Notes: generated by a model not told the origin, from the sequence alone. A stretch of DNA of 64,000 nt from Ailurus styani (GCA_002007465.1 LNAC01000009.1:4607050-4671049), one strand, 5' to 3'; counted from the first letter of the stretch, positions 11,069 to 22,045 are shown. Made by a program: numbers and translations.

Positions 11069-11499
11069 TAAAATAACCACTACTGCAACAAAACTTACAA
11101 TGTATGTAAAAATAAATCTATCCAGAGATGTATAAGAGTTTCATAAAGTTTCAAAGACACTGAAAGACTAAAAAAAAAAAACCTATATAAAAAAGGAGTA
11201 TATCATTTCATACATGGGGAAGGTCAGTATTATACAGTCTCCTAAATTGACATACAGATCCAATATAATTCCAAATCAAAATGTCAACACAATTTCCTTG
11301 GAATCTGTACACTGATTAGTATCCAGAATATTCAAGAAAGTCACAAGTTCATTTGAGTAACATGAATTGGGAAGCTTTCCTTCCCTTTTATACCCTGGTA
11401 CATATTAAATGGCTCAAGAACACCCTACAAAATCCATTGGGTCAAGTGATTTTAACTATATTCTAAACTTCTACCTTGGTTGTTACTTGTATATTTATG

Positions 11500-11810
11500 T
11501 TTTCTGTTTTACTTTATATTTTCCTAGAATATAGTTCACTTTGACATTTTCAAATTTATTCATATAATATTCTTGGGTGCTTAGCTCATTACTTTTATTC
11601 TTGCTCACTTAAAAAGAAGCAATTAAGGCTATGAATCATCCTGTTAGTATAGTAAAAGCTGCATCCAGTAAGAGTTAATGTGTAGTTTTGTCATTATTTT
11701 CTAAATATTCTGCAACTGCAGTCTGATTTCTTATCTCACAAAACAATTATTTAACTTTTTCTTTTCATTTTATCTTTATTTGCAGTTTTAGTGCATTGGA
11801 GAAAGAATTT
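11500..11810 (-). mobile_element. Probable old L1 ORF2 fragment
   Basis: 'AAATTTATTCATATAATATT', 'TTAAGGCTATGAATCATCC' and 'AAAAGCTGCATCC' match antisense ORF2 blocks in order, with gaps. Highly diverged. Confidence 0.5.
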
Positions 11811-11849
11811 ACCAATAACCATTCTCTCCTTTCTCATAATAACAGAACC

Positions 11850-12250
11850 CTAATATTTAGCTAGGCACATGGTTTATTACAATAAAAACTACATATCCCA
11901 GCTTCCCTTGCAGCTAGCAGTAGTCATGTGACTAAGTTCGGGCCAGTGGGATTTAAAATATATTGATGTGTGAACCCTCTGGGTGGTGATTTTAAGAGGT
12001 GTGAAGGGCATGCCCTGCTTTTATTATTAGGCCAATCTGCCACTGTAACAGGGATCCTTGCAGATGAAGTTAACACCCTAAGACTGGCAGAGCAACAAGA
12101 TAGAAGGAATCTGTGCCCTTAATTCTTCAGAATTCTGGGAAATCATACAGCAGAGTCCCCAAGCAAACCCTGAATCACAAAGAAATATTTTTGTATTGTT
12201 ATCTTAGCCCTTGGTACTCATAACCAAATCTATTTGATAACTAATACAAT
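11850..12250 (+). mobile_element. MaLR/MLT-type LTR
   Basis: 'CATATCCCAGCTTCCCTTGC', 'AGCTAGCAGTAGTCATGTGAC' and 'TTCGGGCCAGTGGGATTTAA' form the start of the LTR. The end is 'ATTTGATAACTAATACAA'. A single LTR with no internal region attached. Confidence 0.55.
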
Positions 12251-12255
12251 GGGTC

Positions 12256-12903
12256 ATATTTTTTTTTCCTGCCTGAATACTTATAGGGCTTTCCCCTTTA
12301 AGCCCTGAAATTCAGATATCTCACTTGGCTAGAGGTCTTGTTTCATTAGCTTCACCTAATGTTCAAAGGGCAGTTTTACTATTTCTTTGATGATTGTTTG
12401 TTTTATTCTATTTATTGGGTCTTTCTTCAACATACCTTTTCATTAATCACATTCATCCCTTTATTCCTTTCTTCTGAACTACAGGAAAAATTTTTGAAAC
12501 CTATCTTTTGAACCATGCGTTCTGTTTTAATATAATATTCAATCTATTTCCTACCTTCATTGCCTTTTTTAATGCAGTACTTGTACTTTTCAGCTGAAAA
12601 CGATCTTTTCCAGTATCAGAGTATACTTTTTCAGATATACAGTGTCCCCTTGAATCTTATTGGGTATACAAGTAGGAGATTTTCTAAAGATGTCTGCTGA
12701 TTCTGGCAGAAAGTCTGCCTCGAAGTGGAATATCTGCATTGATTTCTTTACTGTAAATTTGAGTCTGTTCACAGGCCCAGTGGCCTCTGTCCATGCATCC
12801 TCACCTTTATCCATCTGTGCAGTGTGAGATGAGAACACTATTTTAATCTTCCAGGCTCAGATGAGGGTAACACTTGGGTTTGCTAAAGGCTTAGTGCTAT
12901 TTC
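12256..12903. other. Unassigned AT-rich sequence
   Basis: Low-complexity T-rich stretch to about 12570, then unique sequence. The 82-codon minus-strand frame at 12590-12838 has no recognisable domain. No confident repeat call. Confidence 0.3.
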
Positions 12904-12917
12904 TGGGTTTTGTTGTC

Positions 12918-13104
12918 TTTTTTTTTTTTTAATTTTATTTATTTATTTGAGAGAGAGTGAGCACAAGCAGGGGTAGGGGCAGCGGAAGAGGGAGGAGCAG
13001 GCTCCCCCCTAACCAGGGAACCCAATGCAGGACTCAATCCCAAGACCCAGGGATCATGACCTGAACTGAAGGCAGATGCTTAACCAACAGCCACCCAGGT
13101 GCCC
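12918..13104 (-). mobile_element. CAN SINE
   Basis: T-run, 'AATTTTATTTATTTATTTGA', 'AACTGAAGGCAGATGCTTAA', 'CCACCCAGGTGCCCC'. Target duplication TGGGTTTTGTTGTC (12904-12917) and TGGGTTTTGTAGTC (13105-13118). Confidence 0.93.
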
Positions 13105-13118
13105 CTGGGTTTTGTAGT

Positions 13119-13473
13119 CTGAGGGGAGTAATAAGGTAAGATGTTACGGCACATTGGTCATGGGAATGAACATCAGTGCTCTGCCAGTGAACCTTGTTTC
13201 TGAAGCTGGGGTTGCAACAACAAGTTGACTAGGGTGCTGCCCTCTCTCTCTGTCAGGAATGGCTGGCTATACCAGGATCCAAGTGAGGCTGCAACACACT
13301 CTACTGAGACAGCCTCCAATGAAAGCTATTAAGCTGACACCTTGTCTCGTTGCACAAGACACTTACAGAAACTGCTCCCACCTACACCTCCCAGCCCACC
13401 TCATCTTCAGGGTCTGCCTCCCTATACTTAGGTTATGGAGTTCTGATAGGGTTTCTTATACTTAGGAAAGTCA
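13119..13473. other. Unique sequence
   Basis: No gene or repeat recognised. The 68-codon frame at 13259-13465 has no domain. Confidence 0.3.
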
Positions 13474-13725
13474 CCTAGCCTAGTAGTTAAAGTACGGGCT
13501 CTGGAGTTAGGTGGGCCTGGGTTCAGGTCCCCATTCAGCCACTTATTAGCTGTGTAACCCAAGAGGCAGATTCTTTGGGCCTTTACCTCCCTCTTATGCA
13601 AAATGGGGTCAATAATAGCTCCTTATCCCGATGCTGTGATGGAGGTTCATTAGGCAGCAATGCTTGTGATTTTGGCCCAGGATTTGACACATACTAGATG
13701 CACAATCACTGAAAGCTCTAATGAT
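13474..13725 (+). mobile_element. MIR SINE, near complete
   Basis: All MIR blocks are in order: 'TAGTTAAAGTACGGGCTCTG', 'GGGCCTGGGTTCAGGTCCCC' (B-box region), 'CCACTTATTAGCTGTGTAAC', 'TGCAAAATGGGGTCAATAAT' and a weaker 3' part. Confidence 0.9.
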
Positions 13726-14392
13726 TTCCAGGATTGCTCTTCCTTCTCACACAGTGCATCCCACAAATGACCAGCTCTTTCCCCAGACAGGTTCCTCCAG
13801 TATAGGCAGAAAATCTTCCAGTTTCTAATGCATCAGTGTCACCTTCCCCTCTGTTCCTGGTAGCATGTGTCCTCTCTGCTCCCCTATTTTACATCCCTGT
13901 AGTAATTTCAGAGGGAATGGAAGGAGGGGAGGAGACAATTACAAAAAAATCTCAGTTTGCCATCTTATTTCACAAGCCTAACCATCCACGCCCCTTTCAG
14001 CTTGCTCAGCCCAATCTTCCTGAGCCACAGGACTTAGTTTCCTATCTTCCTGTGCCATGGGCTCTGAAGGTTTGAGACCACACACTTTAGAAGAGAGGGT
14101 CCCCCTCTTGTAGCCTTGGCCCTATAGTACCCCATCAGTTGGACTGTCCCTGTCCTATTTCTTTCTCCTCCTAGCCAAGCCAAGGACTGGGGAGGATTCA
14201 CACTCCATCATTAGGATTTTGTTTCACAGACCAGGAAGGTATTTTAGAGAGAGCTGAGGAAAGAAGTGATAGGCAAAGATATAATACAACACCTTTTAGG
14301 CAGCGCTGGGAAGATGTAGAAGATAAGAGACATAGGGGCAGAGATAAGACTCAGAGCCAGTCACCGGGGCGGGGGGAACCCACCACCACTAA
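13726..14392. other. Unique sequence
   Basis: No gene or repeat recognised. An open frame of 79 codons (13836-14075) begins with a hydrophobic stretch, but no homology is recognised and there is no splice or promoter context. Confidence 0.3.
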
Positions 14393-14629
14393 CTAGTAAT
14401 ATTTGCTGAGTGCACATCATGGGCTAAGCATATGAATTCCATCAATTTATCCTCAGAACAATTCTGTGAGGTAGGATTTTTATTATACCCATTGTACAAA
14501 TGAAGCACCTAAGACTCAGAGAGGACTACTGCCTTGCCCAAGGTCACAGAGCCAGCAAGAGGCTGATCTGGGAGCTCTCCCCATGTATGTCAGATTCCCA
14601 AATCCATGCATGTAACTGCTACTCTACTA
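14393..14629 (-). mobile_element. MIR SINE
   Basis: Antisense MIR: 'ATTTGCTGAGTGCACATCAT', 'CTGTGAGGTAGGATTTTTAT', 'CTTGCCCAAGGTCACAGAGC', ending near 'CTGCTACTCTACTAG'. Confidence 0.88.
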
Positions 14630-14889
14630 GTATGACTGATTGATTCCATTCAATCACTAAACCTTGACCCAATCTGTTTCTTACAGTTGCCCCAACCTTC
14701 TGTGGGGCACTAACAGGCCCAGACCCTTGGGGGTTATATGGGTACCCATGACCCTCCAGCCCACTGCCAGCACCTCCAGGATCCCTCCCTCCAAAGCTAA
14801 AGCTGGAATTCAGGGGCTGGCCACCCCAGGACCAATAATAGCATCCTCTCCCAGCTACTTCTGTTCCAGCCACAGCTGCATGGAGCAAC

Positions 14890-15112
14890 ATTTCCTGGAC
14901 GTGGAGCATGCACTAGAGGGTTTTCTGATAACATCTGACTTGGCTTTTAATTATTGGGAAGTGATTGTTGATTTACACAGCAATATTTATCCAGCAAATT
15001 GCTAATTAATGCACTGAAAAATGCCAAGTGGTGTCAAATATTTGCTTTTATTTCCAGTACCAAAATATTTTTATTTTTGGTGAGGAGCAGAATCGATGAG
15101 AAGGTGCTGAAG
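14890..15112. promoter_or_regulatory. Candidate conserved noncoding element
   Basis: Unique AT-rich sequence with clustered homeodomain cores, 'TTTTAATTATTGGG' and 'GCTAATTAATGC', and MEF2/FOX-like A/T runs. GGTGCTGAA at 15103-15111 is half of a REST motif; no second half is seen. Confidence 0.35.
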
Positions 15113-15329
15113 TGTTTAAACAGGGTATGTAAAGTTTAAGCTGAATATTAAACAGAGAGGAAGGCTGGGCTTTGTGGCTGGGGCTCTGGGGTGTTCTGCA
15201 GACTGAGAGATGCTCAAAAGTAGCCCAGAAAGCAGCACACCCCAAATCTCTTCTCTGAATATGCAGCTCTTGAGATGCAAAGGGCACCAGTTAGCCACAT
15301 TCGGAGGGGACATCTGAGTGACCAGGATC

Positions 15330-15490
15330 ATCCTCCCTAAGACCCTCCCCACTTCCTTCTCCTCTCCACCATCATCCTCTCCCTCCCTCCCTCCCATCTC
15401 TCTATCCTCCCACCATTTCCTCTCCCTCCCTTCACCGCCACTGCCACCACCGCCAACAACCACCAGCACCATCACCACCAGCCTCTCCTT
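15330..15490. repeat. Pyrimidine-rich and CCA/CAC-rich low-complexity tract
   Basis: A (CTCC)n-like tract to about 15430 followed by imperfect CACCAC/CCGCCA triplets. It creates long frames on both strands (15116-15508 minus, 15318-15617 plus) that are compositional artefacts. Confidence 0.8.
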
Positions 15491-15497
15491 TACCATC

Positions 15498-16010
15498 GAT
15501 TCACTCATTCATCACATTTTATATATTGAATACAAATTATGTGCTGAACTTTATTCTGCTGCTAAGGAGATAAGTCCCTTTCCCATGGAGTTCACACTGA
15601 ATTCTGACACCCAGTAAGCAAGAAAATAAATAGACAAGAAAATTTCAGAGGATGATAAGTGCTATCAAGAAAATAAATCTGGGGAAGCAATAAGGAGTAG
15701 TTACTTTAGACTGGTTGGTCGGGGCAGGTCTTGGTTGGGAGGAAAAAATGGCATTTTAGCTGAATGACACAGACGAGCCAGCCACATAAAGATACGGGGA
15801 CAGAACTTTTCAGGGGCATGAACAGGAAGTGCAAAGGCCCTGGGGCTGGAAGGGGCTTGGGAGTCAGGGAACCAAGATGCATGGCCAGGGGCAGGACAGG
15901 AGAGGGTATCAGCAGGGAGCGAGGACCCCATCAGCCCAGGGTGCAGGAGGAGCGGTCGGGGAACCCTAAGAGAGAAGTGATGGGCTCCGGGAGGCTCTGC
16001 AAAGCTCCCA
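15498..16010 (-). mobile_element. L2 LINE 3' region
   Basis: Antisense L2: 'ATTCACTCATTCATCACATT', 'CATGGAGTTCACACTGAATT', 'GATAAGTGCTATCAAGAAAA', 'AACAGGAAGTGCAAAGGCCC'. The last 150 bases are less certain. Confidence 0.65.
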
Positions 16011-16014
16011 CTGG

Positions 16015-16615
16015 CCACGCAGGCAAACGAGTATCGAAACGTGGAGGCAGTCGTGATGCCCGGAGTTGCAGGGTCCAGGCCGGGGAGGGCGCGTGGAGAG
16101 GGCGGATAGGGGATTCGGGGCGTGCTTGCAGGTGGAGCCCTATCTTGCCACTGGCCCGATTCGGGGCTGTCAGGGCCCCGCCATCGCCCCGGCCGCCCTT
16201 CACCGCCATTTCGTCATGGTCCGAAACCCCGGCAGCTGCCGTTCACCGACGCTTTGCACACGGATATCTACTTTACCAACGGGTCTGTCTCGAAATGACC
16301 AACACCACCATGAGTGAGGTAGCACCACGCCTCATGGGACTTACCCCGCCCTGTCCATCCCCGAGGAGACCACACGTGGATCTGGAACCGGCCCTCGTCC
16401 AGCCAGGCTGTCAGCGGTGGGCGCGCGGCAGAAGCCCAACAGCGGCTGCGCACCTGGGTACATCCGGGGCCTCCGCTGGCCCCGCCTCCAGCCTAGGCGC
16501 GTGCTCTCTCCCGGCCTTCGTTGGAAGGACCAAGTGTCGGCCTCTGCTCTGGTCTTGCGGCTCGGTTCCACCTCTGTGAGGACAGCCTACGAGAAGCGCG
16601 GTCTCCCTGCACTGA
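16015..16615. promoter_or_regulatory. CpG island without a recognised gene
   Basis: I count about 50 CpGs in some 590 bases of GC-rich sequence, close to the number expected by chance from its GC content, so CpGs are not depleted here as they are elsewhere. It contains a YY1-like CACCGCCATTTCG (16201-16213) and SP/KLF-type CCCCGCC words (16345, 16480). A + frame of 271 codons crosses it (15764-16579), but it begins inside an L2 and has no recognised domain. Best read as an orphan promoter-like island, possibly a lncRNA start or an upstream alternative promoter. Confidence 0.7.
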
Positions 16616-16639
16616 ACCTGGACTGGTCCAGTCCGCTCC

Positions 16640-16910
16640 CCCCCTGCTAGATTAGCCTTTCTGAAGTGCGCGTCTGACAGCGTCCTTCCCTGGTCCCGCA
16701 GGATCTGGCTGCTCCCACCAGCTCCCTGCGCCATCTCCCACCGCTCTCCCTTCTTCTTCCAGTGTCCAGAGCCTGCCCAGCACTAACGCCAGGACCTTGC
16801 CTATACCTTGCGTCTTCCCTCCATCCCGTCTTGCCCAACGGCTCCTTCTAGCTGGCTCCCACCTGTTCACCAGGTCTCAGTTCAAAGCATCCCTCCCCAG
16901 GATGGACCTG
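16640..16910 (+). mobile_element. Probable L2 LINE fragment
   Basis: Follows the L2 ORF 3' order: 'CTCCCTGCGCCATCTCCCAC', 'CCTTGCGTCTTCCCTCCATC', 'CACCAGGTCTCAGTTCAAAG'. Diverged, but collinear with the consensus. Confidence 0.5.
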
Positions 16911-17414
16911 GACCTCGCTGTCCAGTTTTTGATATTCGTTGGCGTGTGTAATTACCCAGCCGCACTGTGCAGGGTCATGACATTCATCATCCCCGGGAAG
17001 GTTGGAAAGGTTCACATCTGCCACCTTTCCTTCCCTCTTTACTGCAAGGGAGGTTTTTGAGGGTGGAGGGTTTTCCCCGCCACACAGCCGCATTGTGGTT
17101 TCTCTTTCCTCTGCAGTTAATCAAATGTGCCCTCAGAACCTGGAATAGTTACAGTGCCCCCAAACCAGGTCCCAGGGCCGAGGCAGAGGAATGTGGGCAT
17201 TTTGGAGTCTGACTTTTGGCCTGGTGGGTACTGGATGTCCAGGAAGGCCTGGACGCTGAAGATCATTAAATGTCATGTGACAAGAGACCTCCCAAGATAA
17301 AGGGCAGAGGTAAGAGGTCCCAAGTTCTCCTGCTGACCCTCTCTCCCTCTTCCTTTGCCAGGGACGATTGGAAAATCACTGTGGTTTTGGAAGGTATAAC
17401 AAGCATCTCTCCAT
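16911..17414. other. Unassigned sequence
   Basis: No gene. A good acceptor-like site TTTCTCTTTCCTCTGCAG occurs at 17100-17117, but the downstream frame and any donor give no recognisable exon. Confidence 0.3.
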
Positions 17415-17770
17415 GACTCCATGAACTTGGACCAGCAGAATGGACAAAATGTGGTGTATTCACACCCTGGAATAGTACATGACCATGAAAAATGAACTAA
17501 CAATACACACTGCAATATGGATCAAGCTCACAAACACAGTGCAATGTCATAGAAGCCAAACACAAAAGAGCACAGGCTGTAAGACTCCATATATGCGCAG
17601 TTCAAGAATAGGCAAAACAAACCTAATTTGTGTGCAAACCAGGAAAGAGGTAGGAGACTGGCCAGAGGGAACCTTCTGGTTGCTGGAGATGTCCTACATC
17701 TTCATAGGTGGTAACATGGGTGTGTTACAACCTTAACTTTTCTGGAAGTTTTACCTCAGTACATTTTTTT
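17415..17770 (+). mobile_element. Old L1 3' fragment
   Basis: 'GTGGTGTATTCACACCCTGG', 'AATATGGATCAAGCTCACAA', 'GACTCCATATATGCGCAGTT' and 'TTCTGGTTGCTGGAG' follow the L1 ORF2 3' end and UTR order. Confidence 0.65.
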
Positions 17771-17774
17771 TTTC

Positions 17775-19040
17775 TAATTTAGGGTAAATTGACAAATCAC
17801 TTGACTCCAGCTTGAGGAAAATCTAAGTAAAAATGAGAATACATAGAACTTAAATAGTGAGAACATTTATTTGCAGCTCATCATGAGAAATTATACTTAG
17901 GGGATTATATTATGGTAAGATTTTCTAACTTTTCCTATTAAAAACAGGAACAATAGTAGATACGGGATGTGTTAATAGTTATTTTTTATAATATTTAATC
18001 ATCTAAAAACAATTTATGGACATTTTATTCTTAATTTTTATTTAAAAATATGAATATGAAAAAATGTTATTAAAACAAGAAGGAAAACTATCTCCCTAAA
18101 TACATTACTACCTCAAGGTTTTTGCCCCCATGCAATCATTTTACTTAGCTGTCATATCTACATAAAATTATTGTGTATATTTTACATTTTATATAATTCA
18201 TCATGGTGTCTCTTTAAAATCAGTGTTCCAAAGATCTAATATATACTCATATCCATTCTCTGCTGTTCAGTATTTGGTCCTTTTCTGAATTTAATTTTTT
18301 CATGTAGCTGGAATCATTTTGACATGAAGTACAAGGTGTAGCTAAATTACAAATTATTTTTTCAAGTCTCTAATCAGTTTTTTTCAACACATTTACTAAA
18401 TAATTCATCACCCATTGTTTTGAGGTGGTCTCTTTATCATATTTAATTTTTACATATGATCTCATGTACTTCTAGGCATTCTATTCTAATTCATTAAAAT
18501 CTATTTCTTTTTCCTCCATCAATATTCTCACTGTTCTAATTATTACTACTTTATATGTTTTAATATCCAGTAGGGCTATATATCAGTGCTCTCCTTTTTT
18601 AGAATATTCCTTGATATTCTGACCAATGTTTGTTTGTTTTAGATGAATTTTAGAATCATCTTATCAAGTTCCTTTTGCAAGATTGTTTGGAATTGCATTA
18701 AATCTGCAAATTAACATGAGGTGGTTTGACATTTTTACAATATTCAGTCTTCCCATGCAGAAACATAGTATGCCTCTCCATTTATTCTGGTCTTCTTTTA
18801 TTTCACCAATAAAATTTTGTAGTTGTCTTTATATAGGTCACACGCATTTCTCATTAAGTTTATTCCTAAGTATTTTTCCATTGCTTCTGGGAATGGCATC
18901 TCTTTTTTCATTACAGTTTCTGGCGGACTATGGCTAGAATGAAGGAAAGCATTGATTGGGGTAAATAGGTCTTGTCTCTGGACACTTTACCAAATGATTA
19001 TTTGTTTATACAATTTGAGTTGTTTCCTTTAGATTTTTGG
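17775..19040 (-). mobile_element. Old L1 fragment
   Basis: Antisense L1: 'TTTACTAAATAATTCATCAC', 'TATCCAGTAGGGCTATATAT', 'TTTTAGAATCATCTTATCAA', 'GGAATTGCATTAAATCTGCA', 'TTTGTAGTTGTCTTTATATA', 'TTTATTCCTAAGTATTTTTC'. The first 400 bases are AT-rich and less certain. Confidence 0.78.
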
Positions 19041-19149
19041 TCCCAAATCACATTGACAGTGAATACTGTTTGTCATGTTGGCATGAGATGGGGCTCCCCG
19101 ACCCCAGCCCTTGCTAAAGGTCCTAACACTCTCCCAATTGTCCCTCCCC

Positions 19150-19161
19150 TCCATCTAGTGG
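19150..19161 (-). promoter_or_regulatory. CTCF-like motif
   Basis: On the minus strand CCACTAGATGGA fits the CTCF core CCASYAGRKGGC at 11 of 12 positions. It lies in otherwise unassigned unique sequence (19041-19299). Confidence 0.3.
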
Positions 19162-19299
19162 CACCCCACCCTGGCTCTCTGACACTGGCAGAGATCTCCC
19201 AACCCTTATGGACTCCCCATGGAGCCAAGGTGTTGCCACCATATTAATCAAAGCCATAGTCACCAAATATCCAGGATGTATCTGGCCCCTTATATCAAG

Positions 19300-19450
19300 C
19301 CTTACATAATGCCCTTATCTTAATAATCTGTGAAGGGGATATATGATTAACCAGAGATTAAGGTATTTTCTGAGATCACACTGCTATTAAGTGGCCAATC
19401 TGGGATTCAAACGTGCGTTCCCTTTGCTCTGCCGTGTTGCCTGCCTCTGC
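19300..19450 (-). mobile_element. MIR-like fragment
   Basis: Antisense MIR core, diverged: 'AGATCACACTGCTATTAAGT', 'CCAATCTGGGATTCAAACG'. Confidence 0.5.
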
Positions 19451-19754
19451 AGTGCCCTTGACATTTCGCAGGAACTCTTGCCTCCCACCCATCAGACAGG
19501 CCCCAGAGTTTTAATGCTTTGCCAGCCTGGACTCACCAGGGTTTGCCATGCCACCAGGAATACTAATATGAATCCCAGGAGCCTGATCAGCTCTGTCACC
19601 TCAACCTGGTCCCACCTGCTCCAGAATTAATGTGTTATGAATGTTTGGTGACCACCTGGCAACTTTCCCTGTTAAAGAATGTGGTCATTACAGGCACCCA
19701 AGTCTCTGACTCCTTTGAGCAAAGCTTTACCTGAACGTTCATCATATCAAAGAG

Positions 19755-20010
19755 CAATTGTAGTACTACTAGTCATAGTAACAATAACAGCTAATATTTA
19801 CTTAGCTCTGATCATGGACCAGATGCTCTGTTTAATGTATTACATACATGATCTCATTGGTCTTCACCACCACCCTGTGAGTTAGAAACTATGGTAACCA
19901 TTTTACAGGTGAGAAAACTGAGGCTCAGGCAAGTTATTTGTCCAAGGACATTCAGCTTACAAGGGGCAGAGCCAGAATTTGAAACTTGAAAGCCTGCTCA
20001 GAAGTTGGTT
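19755..20010 (-). mobile_element. MIR SINE, near complete
   Basis: 'ACAGCTAATATTTACTTAGC', 'ACCATTTTACAGGTGAGAAA', 'CTGAGGCTCAGG', 'GGGGCAGAGCCAGAATTTGA'. Confidence 0.9.
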
Positions 20011-20089
20011 AACTTTGTTCGAATGCTTTATTTCTGCACCTGGGACTTCCTATATCATTCAGACAAATGATGTTATAAAGCAGTAGTCC

Positions 20090-20480
20090 CTCAGAGCAGC
20101 TCCACAAACCTCTGTGTCTTCAGCATGAGAAGAGGGGCTTTATAAGGTGCAGAGACCCAGGCTTTAGTACACTGAGGAATCAGGTAGCCGGGAGCCTTTG
20201 TTTTTAGCAAGGCTCTCACGGGGTCTGCTGATGAGCTAGGTTCCAAAGACGGGCTCCTTTGCCACTCAATGACATGGACATTGGTTTCTTTTCTAACGAG
20301 TCCTATACTGATAAATATTAGTACAAAAGGAGCAAATGACTCAGGTTTAATTGCTGAATTATTTTTATACATGCGGCAAGTGAGGAGGAATTTCTAAACG
20401 AAGATGCCAAAATCACATTCACCGTTCAGAAAGCAGTGAATATCTGTATGAGAGAGTCAGAAATGACCGATAAGAAAAAT
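20090..20480. other. Unique sequence, weak regulatory candidate
   Basis: Non-repetitive, with a few retained CpGs (20220-20470). The 93-codon minus-strand frame at 20091-20372 has no recognised domain. Possibly a conserved noncoding element. Confidence 0.2.
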
Positions 20481-20684
20481 ATTCAACCCTAATAGATATG
20501 CTGAAGGAGGTGCACCAAGGCCAAGAACCTGAATAGGTCACTCACCCAGAAGGCAAAAAAAAATATTAGTAAATCAGAGAATTGGAAAATATTTAAATAA
20601 GTTTTCAAAAAGACAAAATAATAAGATGCCTTTTAAAATCTGCTAAATTATAAAATAAACATTTTAAACCTTGCCACAAAATAA

Positions 20685-20905
20685 AAAGCATGGGCTTTGG
20701 AATTAGTCCTACCTGGGGTAGATACCAACTTCCCCCTTTCTCCCCAGCTGTATGGCCTTAGGCAAGTGACATGATCCCTGTGAGTCCCAGCCTTCTTATC
20801 TAAAAGATGAGGATCATAGTGGTGGTGACCTTTGTAGGGTCATTGTATTAACTGAGACAACAAATGTATAGCACAGGCCATGGTCCCCAGAGGGCACTGG
20901 TTAAT
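20685..20905 (+). mobile_element. MIR SINE
   Basis: 'GCATGGGCTTTGGAATTAGT', 'AGCTGTATGGCCTTAGGCAA', 'TCTTATCTAAAAGATGAGGA', and a 3' part up to 'GGGCACTGG'. A CTCF-like AGAGGGC core falls in its last bases. Confidence 0.82.
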
Positions 20906-21249
20906 ATGGATTGTGGTGAACCCCATACTGTGCTGCAAAATTGTGTCAAAACTGTTAAGTGCCTACGCTGCCTACTTTTTGCTAGAAAACTGTGTCACGA
21001 CCAGATGAAGGACTCAGACCCAGAACCCAAGGCCCAAGCCCCCCACAATTTCATGTGAGGCCAGCCCCACCTACCCACAGTTCATCACCTCCTGGCACCC
21101 CTTTATCCCCATTACTGCTTCTTTCTGGTTCCCACTCCTGGCCCTAGACACATCCTTCAAAAAAGACTCCTAAACCTGGATAGGAAAATTGACTCCCTTC
21201 TAGCTGAAATAAAGCGTTTCTTTCCATTGTGAATGTAGTATTAGCAACA
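20906..21249. other. Unassigned sequence
   Basis: No gene or repeat recognised. A short frame (20864-21058) starts inside the MIR and has no domain. Confidence 0.3.
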
Positions 21250-21590
21250 CCCATGACCTTGCCACCAGCAGAAATCAAAGATGTTTTCATATCACATTAC
21301 AGTTGCTACAGATTTCTCAGAATATCCTTTACGCTTATCACTGCCCTGAAATCATGACAGTTATTAGAACTGCCACCAGATCCTGCTATGTAATGCATTA
21401 ATAAAAAAGCACACATATTGCTATATCACAAATTTTATATTTTAATAATCATATTTTAACAAATTGGTTTCTTTTCTAATCCTGTGAATGTTATTTTATG
21501 CATTTGAAAACCAATGTTCTGGAAAGGGACCCTCAGTCTCCCCCAGACTGCTGAAGGGTCTGTGGCCTATAAAGGGTTAAGAGCCCCTGC
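21250..21590. mobile_element. Possible ancient interspersed repeat
   Basis: The right part ('TTTTATGCATTTGAAAACCA', 'GACTGCTGAAGGGTCTGTGG', 'AAAGGGTTAAGAGCCCCTGC') resembles a widespread mammalian repeat that I recall but cannot name securely. Confidence 0.3.
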
Positions 21591-21599
21591 CCTAAGACC

Positions 21600-21775
21600 T
21601 CTGCAGCAGGTCCCATCATTTCCTCCATTGTGCAAATGAGGAAAATGAAGCTTAGAGAGGTCAAGTCACTTGTCCAAGAGCACCCAACTAATTAATGGCT
21701 GATAAAGCATCAGTTTGATGTTGGCATTCCCTAGAACCAGTGCCTAACCAGTACACCACCTGCTTCTCCTGCAGC
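21600..21775 (-). mobile_element. MIR fragment
   Basis: 'TTGTGCAAATGAGGAAAATG', 'AAGCTTAGAGAGGTCAAGTC', then a weakly matched 3' part ending 'CAGTACACCACCTGC'. Confidence 0.7.
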
Positions 21776-21970
21776 CTTGTTCTAGGGGGCTGAGAACACA
21801 GATATGGCTCTGCCATAGCCTCTATATCCCCAGAAGGGCCCAGAGCAATGGGAAGACAGATCCTTCTGTAACCCAAACATAGGATCATAAACCTTTTTCC
21901 TTACAGACTGCAGCAGGTGCCCTAGCCTGATTGCTCTTTGGGAAGTGGGGGATCCAGAGTAAGCCAAGGC

Positions 21971-22045
21971 GGAGGTGCAGTGGACCTGAGGGCACAGTTG
22001 GGGTGTAGTGGACCCAAGGGTACAGTTGGGGTGCAGTGGCTACTG
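21971..22045. repeat. Short minisatellite, about 2.5 units
   Basis: About 28-base units of the form GGTGCAGTGGACCTGAGGGC plus ACAGTTGG, repeated with changes. Confidence 0.7.

Larger units (their letters stand above)
6611..11345 (+). mobile_element. L1 ORF2 remnant, heavily interrupted (composite span)
   Basis: Collinear pieces of one L1 ORF2 on the + strand are recognisable at about 6621-6810, 7001-7440, 7641-8128, 8344-8640, 9160-9457, 9630-9792, 10011-10260 and 11069-11345. They run from the region after the endonuclease ('AATGGACTAAAATCTATTCAATTAAAA' type), through the RT domain ('CTCATGAACATAGAAGTGCA', 'TCAGGAATAAGACAAAGATA'), to the segment with 'CAGATCCAATATAATTCCAAA'. Five SINEs, a Tigger, an LTR fragment and an antisense L1 lie inside. 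It is broken by many stops. Confidence 0.72.

Noticed and set aside
15764..16579. 271-codon open frame on the + strand
   Set aside because: It starts inside an antisense L2 and runs through a CpG island, where stop codons are rare. No domain, no splice signals, and overlapping frames exist on the other strand.
17100..17190. Possible exon after the acceptor-like TTTCTCTTTCCTCTGCAG
   Set aside because: No matching donor with a supported frame and no recognised protein similarity.
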